Positions 8,173 to 14,088 of a stretch of DNA of 14,088 bases are shown here, piece by piece (positions within the stretch are counted from its first letter, which is position 1; every line of letters starts with the position of its first letter). The notes beneath the pieces are model-generated. The model did no database searches. It was not told where the DNA came from and was given only the letters and a program-made list of their open reading frames with translations. Location of the stretch: assembly GCA_036274595.1 (NCBI GenBank), contig DASUFL010000154.1, positions 1 through 14,088 of the forward strand, given 5' to 3'. Made by a program: the position numbers and the translations under genes. This stretch comes from WS-9 sp036274595 (GTDB lineage: Bacteria > Eisenbacteria > RBG-16-71-46 > SZUA-252).

Positions 8173-8231
8173 AAACCGTGCTTGGCGCTGTGAATCAATC
8201 CGTTATTGCGGCATCCAAATAGGGCGGTAGC

Positions 8232-8261
8232 TTGAGCCCTCTGCCGGGGTGGACGTAAACT
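8232..8261 (+). promoter_or_regulatory. Candidate promoter for the bacillithiol operon
   Basis: TTGAGC (8232-8237), an 18-bp spacer and TAAACT (8256-8261), each with four of six consensus matches, lie in the 110-bp spacer between the deaminase gene and the methyltransferase. Transcription would start near 8268, giving a very short leader that still contains the GAGGA Shine-Dalgarno (8271-8275). A short inverted repeat AGGGC (8221-8225) / GCCCT (8236-8240) overlaps the -35 box. I see no convincing terminator after the deaminase gene, so readthrough from the nuo operon is possible. Confidence 0.4.
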
Positions 8262-8282
8262 GGGGGGTATGAGGACCTTGCG

Positions 8283-9314
8283 ATGAACCAGACAGGGAAG
8301 GCCGTGGGGCCACGGCCGGTGTCGGGGCGGACGAATCCCTTGCCCATTCTTCAGGTAACGACCGGGTTCTGGGCCAGCCAGGCTCTCATGACCGCGGTCG
8401 AGCTCCGCATTTTTACCGTTCTCTTCGGGGGACCGAAGAGCGCCGCCGACGTGGCGGCCGAGGTCGGGGCGGAGCCGACGGCGCTGGAGGCGCTCCTGGA
8501 CGCGAACTGCGCCCTGGGATTCCTCCATCGCCAGGGCGATCGCTACCGGAACGACGACGTCTCGAACCAGTTCCTGGTCGAAGGGTCTCCCGGCTCGTAC
8601 GTGGATCTCGTTCGCTGCATGCGGGATCCGCTCTACCACCTCTGGGAGAACCTGAGCGACACGGTTCGCACCGGGAAGGCTTCGGCTTCAGCCGAAGGCA
8701 AGACCGAGCTCGCGACCGCGCGCGCCTACCACAACGGGTACTACGCCACGATGATGCGCGTGGCGGAGATCCTCGACATCGAGTACAGCGCCTACGGGAG
8801 GATCCTCGACCTGGGGAGCCACACCGGCGCGGGCGCGCTCTGCCTGGCCCGGCGCTATCCGCACTTCCAGGCGACGATCCAGGATCGCGCGCTCTTCAAG
8901 CCCCTGGCGGAGGAATTCATTCACACCCTGAAGCTCGACGACCGGGTGCGCTTCGTCCCGGGCGAACCCGATCACGCGCAGCCGGACGGGAATTACGACC
9001 TCGTCCTCCTGCCGCACTTTCTCTCGCAGCGCGGCCGCGACGCGATCCCGGGCATCCTGGCGAACGTCTCCGCCTCGCTCCGCAAGGGGGGCACGGTGCT
9101 CGTCACCGAGTTCGTGCTCGAGGAGTCGCGCGCCGAGCCCAAGGAGGCGGCGCTCTTCCGGCTGAACGTCCTCGCGGCCCATGGATCGGCGGCGGCGGGC
9201 GCGCTCACGCGCGCCGAGCTCGTCCGGTTCCTCCAGGACGCGGGCTTCACGGACGTCGACATGGTCGGATTGCCGATGTTCGGCATCACCGCCATCACCG
9301 CGTGTAAGAGCTGA
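8283..9314 (+). CDS. SAM-dependent methyltransferase with N-terminal winged-helix dimerisation domain
   Basis: Encodes 343 residues. The N-terminal part (about 20-115, including GFWASQALMTAVELRIFTVL and AADVAAEVGAEPTALEALLD) resembles the dimerisation/winged-helix domain of the plant-type O-methyltransferase family (hydroxyneurosporene, phenazine and acetylserotonin methyltransferase relatives). A Rossmann SAM-binding domain follows, with motif I ILDLGSHTGAGAL (D176, G178, G182), in which the usual glycine at position 180 is histidine. Later hydrophobic strands are YDLVLLPHFLSQ and GGTVLVTEFVLEE. The substrate cannot be read from sequence. It is the first gene of a run that contains bshC and bshA, so a role in modifying bacillithiol, as the N-methyltransferase NmbA does in Chlorobi, is an attractive inference. 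ATG 8283 has GAGGA at 8271-8275, 7 nt upstream. The MBL gene starts 2 bp after it. Confidence 0.85.
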   Translation: MNQTGKAVGPRPVSGRTNPLPILQVTTGFWASQALMTAVELRIFTVLFGGPKSAADVAAEVGAEPTALEALLDANCALGFLHRQGDRYRNDDVSNQFLVEGSPGSYVDLVRCMRDPLYHLWENLSDTVRTGKASASAEGKTELATARAYHNGYYATMMRVAEILDIEYSAYGRILDLGSHTGAGALCLARRYPHFQATIQDRALFKPLAEEFIHTLKLDDRVRFVPGEPDHAQPDGNYDLVLLPHFLSQRGRDAIPGILANVSASLRKGGTVLVTEFVLEESRAEPKEAALFRLNVLAAHGSAAAGALTRAELVRFLQDAGFTDVDMVGLPMFGITAITACKS

Positions 9315-9316
9315 CC

Positions 9317-9958
9317 ATGCGCGTCGAGCGGTTCAACGTCGGGCCGTTCGACAACAACCTCTACCTGCTCACCGCGGCCGGATCCAGGGACGCGATCGTC
9401 GTGGATCCGTCGATGGAGAGCGGCCCCGTTCTCGACGCAATCCGCTCGCGCGGACTCGAGGTCCGCCGCATCCTGCTCACGCACGCGCACGTCGACCACG
9501 TCGTCATGGTGCGTGCCTTTCACGAAGCGACCGGGGCGCCGGTCTGGCTCCACGCCGACGACCGGCTCCTCTACGAGCGCGCGGGCGATCAGGCCGCGGC
9601 GATGGGTCTCGCATGGCCCGGCAGCGTTCCCGTGTCCCACTGGATGACGGACGGCGAGGACGTTGGGATTCCGGGCATCGACGTCATCGCGCTTCACACG
9701 CCGGGACACTCCCCGGGCAGCATCACGTTCGCTTCGCCGGAAGGGCTCGTCGTCGGCGACGTTCTCTTCAACGGAGGCGTCGGCCGGACGGACCTTCCCG
9801 GCGGCAGCTGGGATGTCCTTCTGCGAACGATCCGCGAGCGGCTCTTCCCGTATCCCCCCGAAACCATGGTCTACCCGGGGCACGGAGCGCCCACGACGAT
9901 CGGCCGCGAGATGGCGTCGAATCCCTTCGTGGGCGCGCATGCCCTCCAAAACCCATAG
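9317..9958 (+). CDS. Metallo-beta-lactamase-fold hydrolase (glyoxalase II-like)
   Basis: Encodes 213 residues, close to the size of single-domain glyoxalase II-like proteins. Dinuclear metal ligands are present: THAHVDH (H56, H58, D60, H61), HTPGHSPG (H131), GDVLF (D148) and YPGHG (H189). Such enzymes hydrolyse thioesters of low-molecular-weight thiols (glyoxalase II type) or, in related families, act as persulfide dioxygenases or lactonases; the exact substrate is not readable. It is cytoplasmic, with no signal peptide. It starts 2 bp after the methyltransferase gene, and its last 20 bp overlap the start of bshC. A bacillithiol-linked thioester hydrolase is a reasonable inference from this context. 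Confidence 0.88.
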   Translation: MRVERFNVGPFDNNLYLLTAAGSRDAIVVDPSMESGPVLDAIRSRGLEVRRILLTHAHVDHVVMVRAFHEATGAPVWLHADDRLLYERAGDQAAAMGLAWPGSVPVSHWMTDGEDVGIPGIDVIALHTPGHSPGSITFASPEGLVVGDVLFNGGVGRTDLPGGSWDVLLRTIRERLFPYPPETMVYPGHGAPTTIGREMASNPFVGAHALQNP

Positions 9959-11591
9959 TCCTGTCGCCACCGGGCTCGAGCACCTCCTCTACCCGAGCCC
10001 GCTCTACTACGACTTCCTGACCTCGCCCGAACGGGTGCGCGAGTTCTATCCCGTCGACTACCGGGACGGAGCCGCCGCCGCGAGGAGCGCCGCGTCGCGT
10101 TCGTATCCCGACCTGCGGCGCGCGGCGATCGCGTCGGTGATGAAGCGGCAGGCGTCCGAGCTTGGGGCCGCTTCCGTTTCGGCCCCGGCCATCGCCAAGT
10201 TCGAGAAGAAGGACACGCTCGCCGTGGTGGCGGGGCAGCAGCCCGGTTTGTTCGGGGGCCCGCTCTACACCGTCTACAAGGCGCTCACCTGCGTGCATCT
10301 CGCGCGCCGAGTGGAAGAGGCGTCGGGGCGGCCCACCGTGCCGATCTTCTGGGTGGCCTCCGACGATCACGACTTCGACGAGGTGCGCAAGGCGTGGGTC
10401 ACGGACGGGTTCGGCTCCGACCCCGTGCTTCTCGAGTACGAGGCAGGCGGGCCGCACGCGTCCTTCTCGAGGATTCGCATCGGCGCCGCGATCGAGCCCG
10501 TGCTCGCGAAGCTCGAGGAAGCGCTCGGCGCGGCTCCGGAGGCAGGCCTGGTCATGGCGCGGCTCAAGGACGCGTATGCGCCCGGCCGCTCGTGGGCGGA
10601 GGCGTTCGCCCGGTTCATGGCCGGCGTCGTCGGTCCGCTCGGCATGATCGTCTTCGATCCGGCGGACGCGGAAGCCAAGCGGGTCGCGCTCCCGGTGTTC
10701 GAGCGCGAGGTGGAGCTGGGCGGACGCTCGGCCGCCGTCGCGCGCGACCGGGGCGAGGCGCTTGTGCGCCGCGGCTATCACGCGCAGATCGCCCGCGCGG
10801 GAAACGAGCTCAATCTCTTCTGGCATGGCGACGCCGAGCGCGAAGCGGTGCGCGTCGACGAGGACGGGGCGTTTCGCGCGGCGGGCGGGCAGCGCTGGAC
10901 GCGCCAGGAGCTCCTCGCCGCGGTGCGCGCGAGGCCCGAGGACCTGAGCCCGGGCGTGCTGCTCCGGCCGCTGGTCGAGGACTACCTGCTTCCGACCGCA
11001 GCCTACGTCGGCGGGCCTTCCGAGGTGGCGTACTGGGCGCAGGTGTTCGCGCTCTATCCGCTCTTCGAGATGGCGCCTCCCGCGATCGCCCCGCGCGCCG
11101 GGGCGACGCTCCTCGAGCCCAAGGTGGCGCGCACGCTGAACAAGTTCCACCTCTCGTGGGAGGCCCTGTCGGGGGACGTCGAGGTGGTGATCCGCGAGGC
11201 GCTCCGCGCCATCCTCCCCGAGCAGTTCCGGGGCGTGTTCGAGGAGGAGCGGAAGAAGTGGTCCGACGGTTTCCGTAGGATCGAGGAGCAGGTGCTGGCG
11301 TTCGATCCGTCGCTCAAGCCCGCGGTGATCGCCGCGCACGGGCGCGTGGAGCGCGAGATCGAGACCCTCGAGAAGAAGCTCCTCCACGTCTGGAAGCGCC
11401 GGCAGGAGGAGTCGGTCCAGCAAATCCGCCGCGCGCGGTCGCATCTGTTCCCGCACGGCGAGCTCCAAGAACGGGTTGCCTGCTATGCGGGCTTTGCGTC
11501 GCGCCACGGCGCGTGGCTGACGGAGCGGCTTACGGACGCGCTCCAAGATCCCGGCGCGCACGAGCTCGTGTCCCTGGGAGGATCCTCGTGA
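9939..11591 (+). CDS. bshC: Bacillithiol biosynthesis cysteine-adding enzyme BshC
   Basis: Encodes 550 residues from ATG 9939, close to B. subtilis BshC (about 540). BshC joins L-cysteine to glucosaminyl-malate in the last step of bacillithiol synthesis. Characteristic segments are VVAGQQPGLFGGPLYTVYKA (with GQQPG at 99-103) and PIFWVASDDHDFDE (DDHDFDE at 142-148), the class I tRNA-synthetase-like nucleotide site region. Further on are a LRPLVEDYLLPTAAYVGGPSEVAYW region and a long charged coiled coil near the C-terminus (about 468-510, EREIETLEKKLLHVWKRRQEE). The open frame continues upstream, but that part lies within the MBL gene and is not BshC-like. It overlaps bshA by 4 bp (GTGA), a typical sign of translational coupling. 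Confidence 0.93.
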   Translation: MPSKTHSPVATGLEHLLYPSPLYYDFLTSPERVREFYPVDYRDGAAAARSAASRSYPDLRRAAIASVMKRQASELGAASVSAPAIAKFEKKDTLAVVAGQQPGLFGGPLYTVYKALTCVHLARRVEEASGRPTVPIFWVASDDHDFDEVRKAWVTDGFGSDPVLLEYEAGGPHASFSRIRIGAAIEPVLAKLEEALGAAPEAGLVMARLKDAYAPGRSWAEAFARFMAGVVGPLGMIVFDPADAEAKRVALPVFEREVELGGRSAAVARDRGEALVRRGYHAQIARAGNELNLFWHGDAEREAVRVDEDGAFRAAGGQRWTRQELLAAVRARPEDLSPGVLLRPLVEDYLLPTAAYVGGPSEVAYWAQVFALYPLFEMAPPAIAPRAGATLLEPKVARTLNKFHLSWEALSGDVEVVIREALRAILPEQFRGVFEEERKKWSDGFRRIEEQVLAFDPSLKPAVIAAHGRVEREIETLEKKLLHVWKRRQEESVQQIRRARSHLFPHGELQERVACYAGFASRHGAWLTERLTDALQDPGAHELVSLGGSS

Positions 11592-12760
11592 AGATCGGCA
11601 TCAGCTGCTATCCCACCCACGGCGGATCGGGCGTGGTCGCGACCGAGCTCGGGATCGAGCTCGCGCGCCGCGGCCACGAGGTCCACTTCATCTCGTACTC
11701 GATTCCGTTCCGTTTGAAGGGCTACCAGGAGAACGTGTTCTTCCACGAGGTGCAGGTCATCTCGTATCCGCTCTTCCAGTACCCGCCGTACACCCTGGCG
11801 TTGTCGGCGAAGATGGCGGAGATCGCGGACGAGCACGGACTGGACGTGCTCCACGCGCACTACGCGATCCCGCACGCCGTCTGCGCCTATCTCGCGCGGC
11901 AGGTCGCGGCGTCCACGAAGCTCAGGGTCGCGACCACGCTCCACGGAACCGACATCACGCTCGTCGGCTCGGATCAGTCGTTCCGCACGCTGACCCGATT
12001 CGGCATCGACCAGAGCGACGGGGTGACCGCGGTCTCGGACTATCTGAAGCGGAAGACGGTCGAGGTCTTCCACCCGCAGCGCGCCATCCAGGTGATCCCG
12101 AACTTCATCGACACCTCGCGCTACCGTCCGCGCAACGGCGACGATCCGTGTCCCAGGGAGCGGTTCGCCCGCAAGGACCAGCGCGTGCTCGTCCACATCT
12201 CGAACTTCCGCCCGAGCAAGCGCGTGGAGGACGTGGTGCGCGTCTTCGCCGCGGTGCGGCGCGAGGTGCCGAGCGTGCTCTTGATGGTGGGGGACGGCGC
12301 GGAGCGCACGAAGAGCCGCGACCTCGCGGTGGAATTGGGCGTGGAGCGCCACATCCGCTATCTCGGCCAGCTCGACGCGGTCGAGGACGTGCTCCGGCAC
12401 GCGGATCTCTTTCTATTGACGAGCGAGAACGAGAGCTTCGGCCTCGCGGCGCTCGAGGCCATGTCCTCGGGCGTGCCGGTGATCGGTACGACCGCCGAGG
12501 GCATCCCCGAGCTGATCCGGGAAGGGAAGACCGGCTACATGCTCCCGGTCGGCGACGTGGCCGGCATGGCGCGCCGCACGATCGAGCTCCTCACCGACGA
12601 GCCGCTCCGCTGCTCCATGGGGAAGGAAGCGCGCCGGATCGCGGTCGACAACTACGAGGCGAGCAAGGTCATTCCCATGTACGAGGAGTTCTACGCCCGC
12701 ATCACCGGCCAGACGATTCCAGCCCGAGGGTACCTGGCGCCGCCGGAAGGATTGGCGTAA
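11588..12760 (+). CDS. bshA: N-acetyl-alpha-D-glucosaminyl L-malate synthase BshA
   Basis: Encodes 390 residues from a GTG start that overlaps the bshC stop (GTGA). BshA is a GT4-family retaining glycosyltransferase that transfers GlcNAc from UDP-GlcNAc to L-malate, the first step of bacillithiol synthesis. The N-terminal MKIGISCYPTHGGSGVVATE is highly characteristic. HAHYAIPHA (89-97), TTLHGTDITLVGSDQSF and the domain-linker NFRPSKRVEDV follow. The GT4 E-x7-E motif is E282...E290 in ENESFGLAALEAMSSGVPVIG. The upstream in-frame extension to 11513 is shadow sequence. BshB, the deacetylase that would act between BshA and BshC, is not encoded in the window. Confidence 0.95.
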   Translation: MKIGISCYPTHGGSGVVATELGIELARRGHEVHFISYSIPFRLKGYQENVFFHEVQVISYPLFQYPPYTLALSAKMAEIADEHGLDVLHAHYAIPHAVCAYLARQVAASTKLRVATTLHGTDITLVGSDQSFRTLTRFGIDQSDGVTAVSDYLKRKTVEVFHPQRAIQVIPNFIDTSRYRPRNGDDPCPRERFARKDQRVLVHISNFRPSKRVEDVVRVFAAVRREVPSVLLMVGDGAERTKSRDLAVELGVERHIRYLGQLDAVEDVLRHADLFLLTSENESFGLAALEAMSSGVPVIGTTAEGIPELIREGKTGYMLPVGDVAGMARRTIELLTDEPLRCSMGKEARRIAVDNYEASKVIPMYEEFYARITGQTIPARGYLAPPEGLA

Positions 12761-12772
12761 GGCGTGCGCGTG
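12759..12772 (+). promoter_or_regulatory. Ribosome-binding site favouring the second GTG of the exported hydrolase
   Basis: AAGG (12759-12762) overlaps the bshA TAA stop. It lies 1 nt before the GTG at 12764 but 7 nt before the next in-frame GTG at 12770, a more usual distance. Starting at 12770 would remove only two residues (MR) and leave the signal peptide intact. A second purine stretch, GGAAGGA (12745-12751), lies 12 nt before 12764. Confidence 0.4.
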
Positions 12773-13924
12773 GCTCTTCGGAGCGCTCCGTTGCTGCTCG
12801 GAATCGTGCTGATTTTGGCGTCTGAGGGCTGGGCCCAATCGGCCGGCGCGCCCGCCTCGGAGTCGCTCATCCCGCTGCCCGCCCCCACCGGAAACGAAGC
12901 CGTCGGTACGACCACCACGTTCTGGGTGGACTCGGCGAGAGCCGACACGATCGATGCGACTCCGCGCACCGTGTCCGCCCAGATCTGGTATCCGGCCGAG
13001 GTGGCCGCTGGATCGGCGGTGGCCGGGTACGCCGCGGGCGTCGACACGGCCGGCGACTACGGCCGGCTCCTGGCCAGCGTTCGAGGGCACGCCCGGCGAT
13101 CGCCGCGCTTCGCACGGAAGGTCAAGCGCGCCCCCGTTCTCCTCTTCTCGACCGGGCGCTCCCTGTCCGCGTACGACTACACGTCGATGGCCGAGGACCT
13201 GGCGAGCCACGGATACGTGGTCGTGGGAGTCAACAGCCCCGGCCTCTCGCGCTACTGGAGGCCGGACGGAGTACAGGTTCCCGCTCAACGGCCTCCATCG
13301 ATCCGGGTTCTGCAGAAGTTCGACTCGGCGGACGTCGTCTTGGAGCCGATGATTCGAGACGTCTCCGCCGACCTCCGGTTCGCGCTGGGCAGGCTGGAGC
13401 AGGCCGATCGCTCGGACCCCATTCTCAAGGACCACCTCGATCTGAAGCGGATCGCCATGGCGGGACACTCGAACGGGGCCATCGCGGCCTCGCGTGCGTG
13501 CGCCGGCGACGAGCGGTGCCGCGCGTATTTCGGCATCGAGGGAACGCAGGCTCGCGAAGTCCGAAAGGGCGGCGTCACGAAGCCCTTCGCTCTCCTCATC
13601 AGCGACCAGTCGCTGGGATTCGACGCCGAGAACGTCTACCGGGAGCTCGGCACGCACTCCGCGTCGCGCTACACGGTGATCGTCGTGAAGGGGGCGGGGC
13701 ACAACACGTTCACGGACCTATTGCTCGTGCGCCCGTCCCTGTTCCAGTACTCCATCGATCCCAAGCGGGGCGCGGAGATCACGCGTGTCGCGGTACGTGC
13801 GTTCCTGGACACGAATCTGCGGGACAAGGATCCGGGGCTCCTCAAGTCCGCTTTGGCGCCCTATTCCGAGGTGGACGTGCAGACCGCCTTCACGACGGGA
13901 TCGGGCCAACCCTCCAAACCCTGA
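12764..13924 (+). CDS. Exported alpha/beta hydrolase (PAF-acetylhydrolase or dienelactone hydrolase-like)
   Basis: Encodes 386 residues from GTG 12764; GTG 12770 is an equally possible start. An N-terminal signal peptide is clear: basic MRVALR, the hydrophobic core APLLLGIVLILAS and a likely cleavage after A24 (GWA-QS), so the enzyme is expected in the periplasm or outside. The alpha/beta-hydrolase nucleophile elbow is GHSNG (S236), and the catalytic histidine is probably H313 in GAGHNTF. The first half has RAPVLLFSTGRSLSAYDYTSMAEDLASHG, where the strand-turn-helix and oxyanion region of PAF-acetylhydrolase-like lipases sits. The acid residue is not certain. The substrate is unknown; esters or lipids are likely for the family. 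It begins 3 bp after bshA, so it is probably co-transcribed with the bacillithiol genes. Confidence 0.82.
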   Translation: MRVALRSAPLLLGIVLILASEGWAQSAGAPASESLIPLPAPTGNEAVGTTTTFWVDSARADTIDATPRTVSAQIWYPAEVAAGSAVAGYAAGVDTAGDYGRLLASVRGHARRSPRFARKVKRAPVLLFSTGRSLSAYDYTSMAEDLASHGYVVVGVNSPGLSRYWRPDGVQVPAQRPPSIRVLQKFDSADVVLEPMIRDVSADLRFALGRLEQADRSDPILKDHLDLKRIAMAGHSNGAIAASRACAGDERCRAYFGIEGTQAREVRKGGVTKPFALLISDQSLGFDAENVYRELGTHSASRYTVIVVKGAGHNTFTDLLLVRPSLFQYSIDPKRGAEITRVAVRAFLDTNLRDKDPGLLKSALAPYSEVDVQTAFTTGSGQPSKP

Positions 13925-13997
13925 TTCCCGGAAGCTACGCCAGCGCGACCGGAGCGCTGGCTGGCCTGCCTCTTTGGGGCGCTCTAGGGGCCGGGAA
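13925..13997 (+). repeat. Nested inverted repeat after the hydrolase gene, possible terminator or RNA structure
   Basis: An outer perfect 7-bp pair, TTCCCGG (13925-13931) with CCGGGAA (13991-13997), encloses an inner perfect 8-bp hairpin: GCCAGCGC (13939-13946), loop GACCGGA, GCGCTGGC (13954-13961). The inner stem is followed by TGGCCTGCCTCTTT, which has only a short T-run, so it is a weak intrinsic terminator at best. The outer arm starts immediately after the hydrolase stop codon and ends 2 bp before the next predicted ATG. The structure could therefore also affect translation of that gene. Confidence 0.45.
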
Positions 13998-13999
13998 CG

Positions 14000-14088
14000 A
14001 TGATCTCCAACGCGAAAGACGAGTCCGCACCGGCCACGCGGGAGACCTTTGCGCTCTGCATGGAGTCCGTCACGGCGAGGAGGTCGTA
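14000..14088 (+). CDS. Hypothetical protein, 3' partial
   Basis: An ATG at 14000 opens a frame that stays open to the end of the window (29 complete codons, beginning MISNAKDESAPATRETFALC). Third codon positions are almost all G or C, as in the real genes of this window. No convincing Shine-Dalgarno is present; GGGG and CCGGG stretches lie upstream, partly inside an inverted repeat. I do not recognise the sequence and give no function. It could be a new transcription unit after the bacillithiol operon. Confidence 0.45.
   Translation, partial: MISNAKDESAPATRETFALCMESVTARRS

Noticed and set aside
8173..8231. Possible terminator after the deaminase gene
   Set aside because: I found no stable GC stem followed by a T-run here; the only short inverted repeat (8221-8240) overlaps the candidate promoter.
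8269..8286. Five-codon ORF whose stop overlaps the methyltransferase start (ATGA)
   Set aside because: It is too short and has no spaced ribosome-binding site of its own. It overlaps the Shine-Dalgarno of the methyltransferase and is most likely chance.
9663..9938. Upstream extension of the bshC frame
   Set aside because: It lies wholly inside the MBL-fold gene. BshC similarity begins only after ATG 9939, which gives the normal family length.
9768..11561. Minus-strand open frame of about 597 codons opposite bshC
   Set aside because: Shadow of bshC: low-complexity Arg/Glu/His-rich translation with no motifs.

Overview
The window is high-GC bacterial DNA (by eye well over 60% G+C, with strong G/C at third codon positions). 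It is densely packed, and every gene I can support is on the + strand. The gene content combines complex I, bacillithiol biosynthesis, an adenosine-deaminase homologue and a bacterial enhancer-binding-type regulator. That fits a Gram-negative, respiring, bacillithiol-making lineage of the FCB, Acidobacteriota, Gemmatimonadota or Eisenbacteria kind. The phylum is an inference from gene content, not a placement.

Layout. (1) 1-915: 3' part of an AAA+ (sigma-54 activator family) regulator with a Fis-type HTH. It lacks a recognisable GAFTGA loop and the sensor II arginine. (2) 916-2273: a near-consensus sigma-70 promoter starting at the base after the regulator's stop codon, then nuoI and a ZIP-family metal transporter. 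(3) 2274-8172: a second promoter placed the same way after the transporter's stop codon, then nuoB, nuoD, nuoF, a short nuoG and an adenosine/aminofutalosine deaminase homologue, with gaps of 2-13 bp or overlaps. nuoC and nuoE are missing from their usual places, and nuoA, nuoH and nuoJ-N are not in the window. (4) 8173-13924: a 110-bp spacer with a candidate promoter, then a tightly coupled five-gene operon: SAM-dependent methyltransferase, metallo-beta-lactamase-fold hydrolase, bshC, bshA and an exported alpha/beta hydrolase. (5) 13925-13999: a nested inverted repeat in the spacer, then the start of a further open frame that runs off the end.

How the genes work together. The nuo genes encode most of the peripheral arm of NADH:quinone oxidoreductase: FMN/NADH site (NuoF), Fe-S wire (NuoG, NuoI, NuoB) and quinone-site subunit (NuoD). 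BshA makes GlcNAc-malate from UDP-GlcNAc and L-malate, and BshC adds cysteine to the deacetylated product to give bacillithiol. The deacetylase BshB is not here. The co-transcribed methyltransferase and metallo-hydrolase are candidates for modifying or using the thiol, for example an N-methyl-bacillithiol-type product and hydrolysis of thiol esters. I consider this the most interesting proposal in the window; it is an inference from operon structure.
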